64,000 nt of DNA from NCBI RefSeq assembly GCF_009389715.1, contig NC_052406.1, positions 1,550,001-1,614,000 on the forward strand. The letters run 5' to 3'. Positions 13,936-25,178 of the stretch are shown here, one piece after another. The translations under genes and the position numbers were made by a program. Within the stretch, counting starts at the first letter, position 1, and the number at the start of each line of letters is the position of its first letter. Source of the DNA: Phoenix dactylifera (lineage: Eukaryota; Streptophyta; Magnoliopsida; Arecales; Arecaceae). The notes beneath the pieces are model-generated. The model was given only the letters and a program-made list of their open reading frames with translations. It searched no databases and was not told the DNA's origin.

Positions 13936-14375
13936 ATTTGCCAAACTAGCATTGGAGGTCGTACTAGCTGGCGATCGGTTTCGTACGATATAAGTCCATA
14001 CCGTGCCGTTCCACGGTGTAATGAAAAGGACAGAGAAAGAGAGGGAGAGCGAGGGAGGGAGGGAGGATGGGAGAGGACTGAGGGTTAAACCCTAACCCTA
14101 AACCTAGGAAAGCGAGCGAGCAAGAGAGAGAGAGATGAAAGGAGGAAGGGGGAAGGCCAAGGGAAACTGTAACTCTAACCACCCCATGGAGCGTCAAGCG
14201 TGGGAGTGAGAGAGAGGAGAGGGGGGATGCTTACCAGTGATGCCTGGGGGGGGGGGCTGCTCGTTTTCTGAGCTGACTAGGCGAACCATCCTAGTTCCCT
14301 GTCGATTTTCGATTCGATACATCTTGAACCAGACATTTTGGGGCAGTACAACCGACTATGGTTTAACCAGGATGA
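13936..14375. mobile_element. Purine-rich repeat copy 2, inserted in the DGK first exon
   Basis: This GA-rich block separates the DGK membrane segment (ending in NISL) from the next DGK residues (KTIARPKKNP), which are contiguous in intact plant DGKs. Flanks read GTTTAATCT and GTTTAACCA, a plausible degenerate 8-9 bp target duplication. The core carries CCCTAACCCTAAACC and a GA-rich run and matches the copy at 11,930-12,510 in layout. No coding region or terminal inverted repeat was recognised. Non-autonomous transposon is the best guess. Confidence 0.5.
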
Positions 14376-15475
14376 AGACTATAGCAAGGCCAAAGAAGAA
14401 TCCAAAAAAAAAAAGCTTAAAGTTCTTGTCAGCACGCATGTTTGGAGCATAGCATCCTTTTCCCGTGCTAAAGGTCTAAAGTAGTGTTGTGTATGTTTGG
14501 AATCAATTTCTTCACCTCAACCTCTTGACAGATGATGACTTTGGATAACTCCATACACTGCTATGATGTTTGTGGTGCTGCTGGGCACTTGATGTGCTCT
14601 TCAAGCGCACAAACAGATTACAAATCGGTGCCCACCAATGGACTGTTCAGTGGAATGAAATGGCAGATCTACCTGAAGAAACTCCTTGTTGTAGTTATTG
14701 TGAAGAACCTTGTAGTGGATGCTTTCTTGGTGGCTCTCCTGTTTATGCTGTATGTGGTGTTAACAGCTAGTGCATGTGGATTGCGACTCAAGCATGGCTC
14801 CTGAAATTGGATGAGATCTGTGACCTCAGATCATTTGAACGCTTAATTTTATCACCTCTCTTTGTAAAGGACTTGAGCAGTATAGGAGCAGGTGGTTTTC
14901 TGAGCTGTATAATGCATGGGGCAAATGAATTGGCATCTAATGTACGAGGACATATTAATAGGAGTCAGAGTGAAAAATACAAGCATTACAGTGAATCACC
15001 TGCTGATTCAACTAATAACAATAGTACCAGTGACATCTCTACAGGAAGCACAGCAGATATTAATCTAAAATCTAATGGCTCCCATGGTAATGGAGTTACT
15101 GATGCTGGTGACCAGCATCAAAGTAGTGAAAGTGATGGCAAGGGGGAGATGAAGGCAGTGCCAGGCAGTACTGCATCCATCGTTCACTCAAGGTGATAAT
15201 TCTCATATATTAGGAACTAAGCAAGAGCATGAACTGATTGATCTTCCTCCCAATTATCAACTATCAGAGCAGCAGGGCAGTTCTTCACAAGCCTATAAAT
15301 ACCTGATTCCTGTAAGCACTGTTTAATTTTTTACTGAAGCAAGACACTGTAGCTGAGCACTGTAGCTCGTACCAGTGAGAGGAATATAATGTTTCAGTGA
15401 GAGAAGCCTAATACATTAGTTTTCTTCTCATCTCAACTCTTCTCTGTTCTATACACTCTGAGAATCTCTTTACCA

Positions 15476-17824
15476 ATGCCAGACCACTCTTGGTTTTCAT
15501 CAACAAAAGAAGCAGTGCTCAGTGAGCAGATTCAATCAGGCACCATTATACATTCTTCTAAATCCCCATACACACCGGAACAGAATGGGATCGCGGAACG
15601 CAAACACAGGCACCTGATTGAGATGGTTCGCAGTCTGCTTCTTCAAGCTTCTATGCCCTCACATTTCTGGGTTGAGGCTCTTCTTACTGCATCATTTTTA
15701 ATAAACAGACTACCCTCTGAATCCCTGGACCACATATCCCCCTATGAAATTTTATTTCAGCAGGTCCCGGATTATGGGTTCCTCAAAGTGTTTGGATGTC
15801 GGTGCTTTCCTTGGCTTAAACCATACACCACCAGTAAGCTTCAGCCACGATCCATACCATGCGTCTTCTTAGGCTATTCCCCCTCTCATAAAGGGTACAG
15901 ATGCTATAGTCCCACAAATGGTCGAGTTTTTGTATCCAGACATGTGAAATTTGATGAAACTCACTTCCCTTTCTCTGACGCTAAGAAGTCTACATCTACT
16001 CAGCCTCCTATTCTACCCTATCCTCTGTTACTTCCTAGCTCACTATGCTTTTCATCTTCTTCCAGTTCCTCCAATACTTCTGCATCTACATCTACAACAC
16101 CTGCATCTCCTCTACTTTCCGATCCCACAAACACATCAATCATTTCATCTTCCTCCCTATCCAACCCCACTTCTGCCCCTTCATTCACTCCTCAAAATCC
16201 AAAACGACATCCCATGGTCACAAGAGCACAAACTGGATCACTTAAGCCTAAACGAGTTTTTTCTTTACTGGCAAATGATTCAGCGGCTGAAGAACCTACC
16301 TGCTTCACTAAGGCAGTGTCTGATTCAGCTTGGCGAATGGCCATGTCTCAGGAGATCACTGCTCTAATGGATCAACAAACATGGGATCTGGTCCCGCGAC
16401 TACCAAATCAACATGTACTGGGCTGCCGCTGGACATTCAAGCTCAAAAAGAATTCTGATGGCTCTATTGCAAGGCATAAGGCAAGGCTAGTGGCTCAAGG
16501 ATTTAAACAAGAATATGGACTTGATTACACTGAAACCTTTAGTCCCGTAGCAAAGTTCCCAACCATTCGAGCACTCATCACACTAGCTCTCACATACAAA
16601 TGGCAGATCACACAGTTAGATGTATCCAATGCCTTCTTGCATGGGAAGCTTGATGAAGTTGTCTTCATGGAACAGCCGCAAGGTTTTGTGGACCCTGTAT
16701 TTCCCAATCACATTTGCAGGCTCAAGAAGGCTTTATATGGTCTCAAACAAGCCCCTCGTCAATGGTACGCTACTCTGTCCGGATTCTTACTCAACAAGGG
16801 CTTTCGAACAAGTTCGGCTGATCCCTCACTTCTTCTATATCAGCAGTCTGGCGTTCAAATTTATATTCTTATATATGTTGATGATATTCTTGTCACTGGA
16901 AATGATCCCTCTGCTACTTCTGATTTGATTGCCCAACTTCACCTCCAATTTAAGATGAAAAATCTGGGTCAGCTCTCTTATTTCTTGGGCATTTCTGCAA
17001 ACTACACTGATAGTGGTGTTATCCTGAGTCAGAGGACATATGCTACTAGGATTCTTGAAAAAGCAGGGATGCAAGACTGTAAGCCACTCACATCTCCTCT
17101 CTCTACATCCTCCTGCATAGCTTCAGAGGATTCCACTCCCTTCTCCAATCCGGATTTCTATCGAAGTCTGGCTGGGTCACTGCAATATCTTACTGTGACA
17201 AGACCTGACATCTCATTTGCCACAAACTTCCTTTGTCAGTTCATGCATAACCCCTTACATGTTCACTTTCAACATCTTAAAAGGGTTCTTCGCTATATCA
17301 AGGGTACTCTGGACTACTCATTGACCTATGTTCCCAGCCCATTGGTTCTCACTGCATTCAGTGATGCAGACTGGGCGGGGAACACTTCAGATAGACGTTC
17401 AACATCTGGCTTCTGCATCTACCTGGGCTCTAATCCAATTTCCTGGTGTGCAAAAAAACAACCCACAGTTGCCAGGTCCTCCACCGAAGCCGAGTATCGC
17501 GCACTTGCAGTAGCAGCCTCTGAAATAATTTGGCTTCGCAGGCTGCTATTCGAACTAATTGGCAAATGCACAATGCCTACTGAAATCTTCTGTGACAACG
17601 TTTCAGCCATGTCGCTTGCCAATAATCCAGTATTCCATGCTCGCACCAAGCACATAGAGATAGACTATCATTTCATTCGTGAAAAGGTGCTCTCCAAAGA
17701 AGTTCACCTGTCTTATATCACCTCTTCTGATCAACCGGCTGACATATTCACGAAGCCCCTTTCGACTCAACGTCATCTTCTTCTTACAACCAAGCTTCGG
17801 ATTCTTCCAGTCTCCTCGGCTTGA
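15476..17824 (+). CDS. Partial Copia pol, array unit 1 (integrase C-term, RT, RNase H)
   Basis: A 782-residue open frame beginning inside the integrase core, followed by a Ser/Thr/Pro-rich linker (about residues 165-245), reverse transcriptase with YVDDILVTG, and Copia RNase H (SDADWAGNTSDRRSTSG; SSTEAEYRALA). It lacks gag, protease and the N-terminal integrase, so it is a remnant polyprotein and not a complete retrotransposon gene. Nearly identical to the frames of the next two units. Confidence 0.85.
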   Translation: MPDHSWFSSTKEAVLSEQIQSGTIIHSSKSPYTPEQNGIAERKHRHLIEMVRSLLLQASMPSHFWVEALLTASFLINRLPSESLDHISPYEILFQQVPDYGFLKVFGCRCFPWLKPYTTSKLQPRSIPCVFLGYSPSHKGYRCYSPTNGRVFVSRHVKFDETHFPFSDAKKSTSTQPPILPYPLLLPSSLCFSSSSSSSNTSASTSTTPASPLLSDPTNTSIISSSSLSNPTSAPSFTPQNPKRHPMVTRAQTGSLKPKRVFSLLANDSAAEEPTCFTKAVSDSAWRMAMSQEITALMDQQTWDLVPRLPNQHVLGCRWTFKLKKNSDGSIARHKARLVAQGFKQEYGLDYTETFSPVAKFPTIRALITLALTYKWQITQLDVSNAFLHGKLDEVVFMEQPQGFVDPVFPNHICRLKKALYGLKQAPRQWYATLSGFLLNKGFRTSSADPSLLLYQQSGVQIYILIYVDDILVTGNDPSATSDLIAQLHLQFKMKNLGQLSYFLGISANYTDSGVILSQRTYATRILEKAGMQDCKPLTSPLSTSSCIASEDSTPFSNPDFYRSLAGSLQYLTVTRPDISFATNFLCQFMHNPLHVHFQHLKRVLRYIKGTLDYSLTYVPSPLVLTAFSDADWAGNTSDRRSTSGFCIYLGSNPISWCAKKQPTVARSSTEAEYRALAVAASEIIWLRRLLFELIGKCTMPTEIFCDNVSAMSLANNPVFHARTKHIEIDYHFIREKVLSKEVHLSYITSSDQPADIFTKPLSTQRHLLLTTKLRILPVSSA

Positions 17825-18180
17825 GGGGGCCTATCAACTATCAGCAACACAGCCAGCTGAAGAATTGATTCTAGAATACTCTACTCAGCTGACAGCTGGC
17901 TTCTTCTTCTTCCTCAGCAAGATACCAAGATTGTCTTCCCCTGTAAGCTACCAGGTTTCTTCCAGAGCAAGACTCAGCAGGGCAGTTCTTCACAAGCCTA
18001 TAAATACCTGATTCCTGTAAGCACTGTTTAATTTTTTACTGAAGCAAGACACTGTAGCTGAGCACTGTAGCTCGTACCAGTGAGAGGAATATAATGTTTC
18101 AGTGAGAGAAGCCTAATACATTAGTTTTCTTCTCATCTCAACTCTTCTCTGTTCTATACACTCTGAGAATCTCTTTACCA

Positions 18181-20529
18181 ATGCCAGACCACTCTTGGTT
18201 TTCATCAACAAAAGAAGCAGTGCTCAGTGAGCAGATTCAATCAGGCACCATTATACATTCTTCTAAATCCCCATACACACCGGAACAGAATGGGATCGCG
18301 GAACGCAAACACAGGCACCTGATTGAGATGGTTCGCAGTCTGCTTCTTCAAGCTTCTATGCCCTCACATTTCTGGGTTGAGGCTCTTCTTACTGCATCAT
18401 TTTTAATAAACAGACTACCCTCTGAATCCCTGGACCACATATCCCCCTATGAAATTTTATTTCAGCAGGTCCCGGATTATGGGTTCCTCAAAGTGTTTGG
18501 ATGTCGGTGCTTTCCTTGGCTTAAACCATACACCACCAGTAAGCTTCAGCCACGATCCATACCATGCGTCTTCTTAGGCTATTCCCCCTCTCATAAAGGG
18601 TACAGATGCTATAGTCCCACAAATGGTCGAGTTTTTGTATCCAGACATGTGAAATTTGATGAAACTCACTTCCCTTTCTCTGACGCTAAGAAGTCTACAT
18701 CTACTCAGCCTCCTATTCTACCCTATCCTCTGTTACTTCCTAGCTCACTATGCTTTTCATCTTCTTCCAGTTCCTCCAATACTTCTGCATCTACATCTAC
18801 AACACCTGCATCTCCTCTACTTTCCGATCCCACAAACACATCAATCATTTCATCTTCCTCCCTATCCAACCCCACTTCTGCCCCTTCATTCACTCCTCAA
18901 AATCCAAAACGACATCCCATGGTCACAAGAGCACAAACTGGATCACTTAAGCCTAAACGAGTTTTTTCTTTACTGGCAAATGATTCAGCGGCTGAAGAAC
19001 CTACCTGCTTCACTAAGGCAGTGTCTGATTCAGCTTGGCGAATGGCCATGTCTCAGGAGATCACTGCTCTAATGGATCAACAAACATGGGATCTGGTCCC
19101 GCGACTACCAAATCAACATGTACTGGGCTGCCGCTGGACATTCAAGCTCAAAAAGAATTCTGATGGCTCTATTGCAAGGCATAAGGCAAGGCTAGTGGCT
19201 CAAGGATTTAAACAAGAATATGGACTTGATTACACTGAAACCTTTAGTCCCGTAGCAAAGTTCCCAACCATTCGAGCACTCATCACACTAGCTCTCACAT
19301 ACAAATGGCAGATCACACAGTTAGATGTATCCAATGCCTTCTTGCATGGGAAGCTTGATGAAGTTGTCTTCATGGAACAGCCGCAAGGTTTTGTGGACCC
19401 TGTATTTCCCAATCACATTTGCAGGCTCAAGAAGGCTTTATATGGTCTCAAACAAGCCCCTCGTCAATGGTACGCTACTCTGTCCGGATTCTTACTCAAC
19501 AAGGGCTTTCGAACAAGTTCGGCTGATCCCTCACTTCTTCTATATCAGCAGTCTGGCGTTCAAATTTATATTCTTATATATGTTGATGATATTCTTGTCA
19601 CTGGAAATGATCCCTCTGCTACTTCTGATTTGATTGCCCAACTTCACCTCCAATTTAAGATGAAAAATCTGGGTCAGCTCTCTTATTTCTTGGGCATTTC
19701 TGCAAACTACACTGATAGTGGTGTTATCCTGAGTCAGAGGACATATGCCACTAGGATTCTTGAAAAAGCAGGGATGCAAGACTGTAAGCCACTCACATCT
19801 CCTCTCTCTACATCCTCCTGCATAGCTTCAGAGGATTCCACTCCCTTCTCCAATCCGGATTTCTATCGAAGTCTGGCTGGGTCACTGCAATATCTTACTG
19901 GGACAAGACCTGACATCTCATTTGCCACAAACTTCCTTTGTCAGTTCATGCATAACCCCTTACATGTTCACTTTCAACATCTTAAAAGGGTTCTTCGCTA
20001 TATCAAGGGTACTCTGGACTACTCATTGACCTATGTTCCCAGCCCATTGGTTCTCACTGCATTCAGTGATGCAGACTGGGCGGGGAACACTTCAGATAGA
20101 CGTTCAACATCTGGCTTCTGCATCTACCTGGGCTCTAATCCAATTTCCTGGTGTGCAAAAAAACAACCCACAGTTGCCAGGTCCTCCACCGAAGCCGAGT
20201 ATCGCGCACTTGCAGTAGCAGCCTCTGAAATAATTTGGCTTCGCAGGCTGCTATTCGAACTAATTGGCAAATGCACAATGCCTACTGAAATCTTCTGTGA
20301 CAACGTTTCAGCCATGTCGCTTGCCAATAATCCAGTATTCCATGCTCGCACCAAGCACATAGAGATAGACTATCATTTCATTCGTGAAAAGGTGCTCTCC
20401 AAAGAAGTTCACCTGTCTTATATCACCTCTTCTGATCAACCGGCTGACATATTCACGAAGCCCCTTTCGACTCAACGTCATCTTCTTCTTACAACCAAGC
20501 TTCGGATTCTTCCAGTCTCCTCGGCTTGA
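18181..20529 (+). CDS. Partial Copia pol, array unit 2
   Basis: A 782-residue open frame with the same domain content as unit 1, exactly 2705 bp downstream. The two units differ at only a couple of nucleotides that I could spot. Same truncated form: no gag, protease or N-terminal integrase. Confidence 0.85.
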   Translation: MPDHSWFSSTKEAVLSEQIQSGTIIHSSKSPYTPEQNGIAERKHRHLIEMVRSLLLQASMPSHFWVEALLTASFLINRLPSESLDHISPYEILFQQVPDYGFLKVFGCRCFPWLKPYTTSKLQPRSIPCVFLGYSPSHKGYRCYSPTNGRVFVSRHVKFDETHFPFSDAKKSTSTQPPILPYPLLLPSSLCFSSSSSSSNTSASTSTTPASPLLSDPTNTSIISSSSLSNPTSAPSFTPQNPKRHPMVTRAQTGSLKPKRVFSLLANDSAAEEPTCFTKAVSDSAWRMAMSQEITALMDQQTWDLVPRLPNQHVLGCRWTFKLKKNSDGSIARHKARLVAQGFKQEYGLDYTETFSPVAKFPTIRALITLALTYKWQITQLDVSNAFLHGKLDEVVFMEQPQGFVDPVFPNHICRLKKALYGLKQAPRQWYATLSGFLLNKGFRTSSADPSLLLYQQSGVQIYILIYVDDILVTGNDPSATSDLIAQLHLQFKMKNLGQLSYFLGISANYTDSGVILSQRTYATRILEKAGMQDCKPLTSPLSTSSCIASEDSTPFSNPDFYRSLAGSLQYLTGTRPDISFATNFLCQFMHNPLHVHFQHLKRVLRYIKGTLDYSLTYVPSPLVLTAFSDADWAGNTSDRRSTSGFCIYLGSNPISWCAKKQPTVARSSTEAEYRALAVAASEIIWLRRLLFELIGKCTMPTEIFCDNVSAMSLANNPVFHARTKHIEIDYHFIREKVLSKEVHLSYITSSDQPADIFTKPLSTQRHLLLTTKLRILPVSSA

Positions 20530-20885
20530 GGGGGCCTATCAACTATCAGCAACACAGCCAGCTGAAGAATTGATTCTAGAATACTCTACTCAGCTGACAG
20601 CTGGCTTCTTCTTCTTCCTCAGCAAGATACCAAGATTGTCTTCCCCTGTAAGCTACCAGGTTTCTTCCAGAGCAAGACTCAGCAGGGCAGTTCTTCACAA
20701 GCCTATAAATACCTGATTCCTGTAAGCACTGTTTAATTTTTTACTGAAGCAAGACACTGTAGCTGAGCACTGTAGCTCGTACCAGTGAGACGAATATAAT
20801 GTTTCAGTGAGAGAAGCCTAATACATTAGTTTTCTTCTCATCTCAACTCTTCTCTGTTCTATACACTCTGAGAATCTCTTTACCA

Positions 20886-23234
20886 ATGCCAGACCACTCT
20901 TGGTTTTCATCAACAAAAGAAGCAGTGCTCAGTGAGCAGATTCAATCAGGCACCATTATACATTCTTCTAAATCCCCATACACACCGGAACAGAATGGGA
21001 TCGCGGAACGCAAACACAGGCACCTGATTGAGATGGTTCGCAGTCTGCTTCTTCAAGCTTCTATGCCCTCACATTTCTGGGTTGAGGCTCTTCTTACTGC
21101 ATCATTTTTAATAAACAGACTACCCTCTGAATCCCTGGACCACATATCCCCCTATGAAATTTTATTTCAGCAGGTCCCGGATTATGGGTTCCTCAAAGTG
21201 TTTGGATGTCGGTGCTTTCCTTGGTTTAAACCATACACCACCAGTAAGCTTCAGCCACGATCCATACCATGCGTCTACTTAGGCTATTCCCCCTCTCATA
21301 AAGGGTACAGATGCTATAGTCCCACAAATGGTTGAGTTTTTGTATCCAGACATGTGAAATTTGATGAAACTCACTTCCCTTTCTCTGACGCTAAGAAGTC
21401 TACATCTACTCAGCCTCCTATTCTACCCTATCCTCTGTTACTTCCTAGCTCACTATGCTTTTCATCTTCTTCCAGTTCCTCCAATACTTCTGCATCTACA
21501 TCTACAACACCTGCATCTCCTCTACTTTCCGATCCCACAAACACATCAATCATTTCATCTTCCTCCCTATCCAACCCCACTTCTGCCCCTTCATTCACTC
21601 CTCAAAATCCAAAACGACATCCCATGGTCACAAGAGCACAAACTGGATCACTTAAGCCTAAACGAGTTTTTTCTTTACTGGCAAATGATTCAGCGGCTGA
21701 AGAACCTACCTGCTTCACTAAGGCAGTGTCTGATTCAGCTTGGCGAATGGCCATGTCTCAGGAGATCACTGCTCTAATGGATCAACAAACATGGGATCTG
21801 GTCCCGCGACTACCAAATCAACATGTACTGGGCTGCCGCTGGACATTCAAGCTCAAAAAGAATTCTGATGGCTCTATTGCAAGGCATAAGGCAAGGCTAG
21901 TGGCTCAAGGATTTAAACAAGAATATGGACTTGATTACACTGAAACCTTTAGTCCCGTAGCAAAGTTCCCAACCATTCGAGCACTCATCACACTAGCTCT
22001 CACATACAAATGGCAGATCACACAGTTAGATGTATCCAATGCCTTCTTGCATGGGAAGCTTGATGAAGTTGTCTTCATGGAACAGCCGCAAGGTTTTGTG
22101 GACCCTGTATTTTCCAATCACATTTGCAGGCTCAAGAAGGCTTTATATGGTCTCAAACAAGCCCCTCGTCAATGGTACGCTACTCTGTCCGGATTCTTAC
22201 TCAACAAGGGCTTTCGAACAAGTTCGGCTGATCCCTCACTTCTTCTATATCAGCAGTCTGGCGTTCAAATTTATATTCTTATATATGTTGATGATATTCT
22301 TGTCACTGGAAATGATCCCTCTGCTACTTCTGATTTGATTGCCCAACTTCACCTCCAATTTAAGATGAAAAATCTGGGTCAGCTCTCTTATTTCTTGGGC
22401 ATTTCTGCAAACTACACTGATAGTGGTGTTATCCTGAGTCAGAGGACATATGCCACTAGGATTCTTGAAAAAGCAGGGATGCAAGACTGTAAGCCACTCA
22501 CATCTCCTCTCTCTACATCCTCCTGCATAGCTTCGGAGGATTCCACTCCCTTCTCCAATCCGGATTTCTATCGAAGTCTGGCTGGGTCACTGCAATATCT
22601 TACTGTGACAAGACCTGACATCTCATTTGCCACAAACTTCCTTTGTCAGTTCATGCATAACCCCTTACATGTTCACTTTCAACATCTTAAAAGGGTTCTT
22701 CGCTATATCAAGGGTACTCTGGACTACTCATTGACCTATGTTCCCAGCCCATTGGTTCTCACTGCATTCAGTGATGCAGACTGGGCGGGGAACACTTCAG
22801 ATAGACGTTCAACATCTGGCTTCTGCATCTACCTGGGCTCTAATCCAATTTTCTGGTGTGCAAAAAAACAACCCACAGTTGCCAGGTCCTCCACCGAAGC
22901 CGAGTATCGCGCACTTGCAGTAGCAGCCTCTGAAATAATTTGGCTTCGCAGGCTGCTATTCGAACTAATTGGCAAATGCACAATGCCTACTGAAATCTTC
23001 TGTGACAACGTTTCAGCCATGTCGCTTGCCAATAATCCAGTATTCCATGCTCGCACCAAGCACATAGAGATAGACTATCATTTCATTCGTGAAAAGGTGC
23101 TCTCCAAAGAAGTTCACCTGTCTTATATCACCTCTTCTGATCAACCGGCTGACATATTCACGAAGCCCCTTTCGACTCAACGTCATCTTCTTCTTACAAC
23201 CAAGCTTCGGATTCTTCCAGTCTCCTCGGCTTGA
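20886..23234 (+). pseudogene. Partial Copia pol, array unit 3 (broken)
   Basis: Same truncated integrase-RT-RNase H content as units 1 and 2, 2705 bp further on, with about one break in the frame. It is followed at 23,385 by a fourth terminal-repeat-like stretch and a short piece of a fourth integrase segment. Confidence 0.85.
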
Positions 23235-23680
23235 GGGGGCCTATCAACTATCAGCAACACAGCCAGCTGAAGAATTGATTCTAGAATACTCTACTCAGCT
23301 GACAGCTGGCTTCTTCTTCTTCCTCAGCAAGATACCAAGATTGTCTTCCCCTGTAAGCTACCAGGTTTCTTCCAGAGCAAGACTCAGCAGGGCAGTTCTT
23401 CACAAGCCTATAAATACCTGATTCCTGTAAGCACTGTTTAATTTTTTACTGAAGCAAGACACTGTAGCTGAGCACTGTAGCTCGTACCAGTGAGAGGAAT
23501 ATAATGTTTCAGTGAGAGAAGCCTAATACATTAGTTTTCTTCTCATCTCAACTCTTCTCTGTTCTATACACTCTGAGAATCTCTTTACCAATGCCAGACC
23601 ACTCTTGGTTTTCATCAACAAAAGAAGCAGTGCTCAGTGAGCAGATTCAATCAGACACCATTATACATTCTTCTAAATCC

Positions 23681-24649
23681 AATACAGGTGAGTAATCATC
23701 ATTAGTTATTCATCAATCATTAGTTATACAGGTGGCTATTCTTGAAATTCATAAAGGCAATTGTTTGCTTATCTCACTGACTTATCTGCTTCACATGATG
23801 ACTGAAAAACAAGCTACACTGAGCTTCTGCTATGCAGCTTGAAACTTCTATATATTTTGGTACAAAATAGTCCTCATTTACATGTATTCATTTTCCCTAT
23901 TAATTTGCATTATGTAAATCGTATCAAACATGTAAATTTTCCTTGTATTGCTGACTTGGGGTTGTTTATTTGAAGGGATCATTTAGGTCACCATATGTAG
24001 TGACCCACAATCATGAGTTTGACAGTATAGATGATGGGATCAGTTACATATGTGGCGACCGGCATATGGCATCACCATATATGGCAATCTAAAACAGTTA
24101 GTTTTTCGAATTGTTTGTTTATAAGCTTTGCGAGGAAAAAAAACCCCAGATAAACTTAATATGACTCATAAAAGCGTCTTTGTTTTTTTTTTTTTTTTAC
24201 TTTTTTTAAAGAAATTTTTGAGGTTCAATTTCTTGTGGTTGGTTTATTATAAAGTATGTTTTTTTTTTTTTTTTTTTTTTTTGCATAACTTTTGAAATCA
24301 GCCAAAACATGGTATTTAATGTCCGGATATGGAAGCATCAGGAATGGCATTATGCCATCTTGTTCGAGTTGAGTGTGGGTCATAAATTATGATCTTTGTA
24401 GTGTCTGGTCAAATAAATGGTCTAGCCTATAAAGCAGAAGGAATCTTGCCATCAGATGCTGTTCAATTGTTGGCTAAGTTAAATAAGAATCAGTCTACCA
24501 TGACATCTTCTCCACCTGAACTCATCTTTTTAATTTTCTCCTCATCTCTACTGCATTTATTGTAATATGCAAAGAGGATTCTATCAATGCCTCTTCCTGC
24601 TGAACCTCTATCTACAAGTGTTAAACACTTTTCCATGGCAACAATGGCC
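23681..24649. other. DGK intron remnant between two Copia insertions
   Basis: Begins with AATACAG/GTGAGTAATC, a good splice-donor context, suggesting that the host exon resumes for a few bases and then enters an intron. It includes long T runs near 24,190 and 24,270. A short open stretch near 24,570-24,649 (PLPAEPLSTSVKHF) is not recognised. No DGK catalytic sequence was found. Confidence 0.4.
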
Positions 24650-24654
24650 AAGGC

Positions 24655-25128
24655 TGTTGGAGATAACCCTGACGAGTGTGTTTGTACGAATCACGCGGAG
24701 GTGAGGCAGCGCCCACCGGCTTCACAGTGAGCTGACGTGTTGTCAATTTAAATCTGCATGGTTTTGTTACGAGCGTTGGGACGACGCGTTCGTTTGAATG
24801 TTTTGTTACGTGCGTTGGGCACGAGGTATATTTTAAATGTTAGTTGCATGGATTAAGGGACGACGTTGTTTTCGTCGTTTTGTTTTTATTTGTTAAACAG
24901 TTTTCGAAGTAGTAGGACAGGGAGTTGTAATCATCGCTGGTTTGTTATATATATAAAACGAGCGGACGCTGTGAGCGAATAAGTCTCGTTTTTCTTTCCG
25001 TCTTTTCTTCCCATCATTTCACTTCCTGCGTCGGAGCGTGAAATTGTGTGCCAGCCATTAAACGCTTCGAGAGTACGAAGCGAGTTTATCCTCTACACCA
25101 GACTGGGAGGCGAGCTTTGTTCTCTTCA
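24655..25128 (+). repeat. 5' LTR of the Copia element
   Basis: 474 bp, TG start and CA end, flanked on the left by TSD AAGGC. A TATATATAAAA motif near 24,948 is a plausible TATA box for element transcription. Confidence 0.93.
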
Positions 25129-25178
25129 CCTAGTATCAGAGCCTCGGTTGCAGGCCGAAAGCATCCTCGTCTGAAGTA

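Larger units (their letters stand above)
15255..23680 (+). mobile_element. Tandem array of a truncated Copia LTR retrotransposon (3 units plus a partial fourth)
   Basis: A 2705-bp unit repeats head to tail. Recognisable unit starts fall at 15,270, 17,975, 20,680 and 23,385, and the last unit stops at about 23,680. Each unit carries a terminal-repeat-like stretch of about 350 bp (opening TATCAACTATCAG after a G-rich purine tract), then the C-terminal part of integrase (YTPEQNGIAERKHRH), reverse transcriptase (ILIYVDDILVTGND), and RNase H ending in the Copia KHIEIDYHFIREKV block. Gag, protease and the front of integrase are missing from every unit, so each is a defective Copia (Retrofit/Ale-like; inference). 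Adjacent units share one terminal repeat between them, and no target duplication frames the array. Units differ at only a few positions, so amplification is very recent. As fossils: two units keep one long frame and the third has about one break. Confidence 0.9.

Noticed and set aside
14090-14110. CCCTAACCCTAAACC as a telomere repeat
   Set aside because: There are only two or three degenerate units inside a purine-rich repeat that has a second copy at 12 kb. It is not an interstitial telomere array.
24370-24649. Possible exon (PLPAEPLSTSVKHFSMATMAKA)
   Set aside because: No match to DGK or another family I recognise, no convincing splice sites on both sides, and stops nearby.
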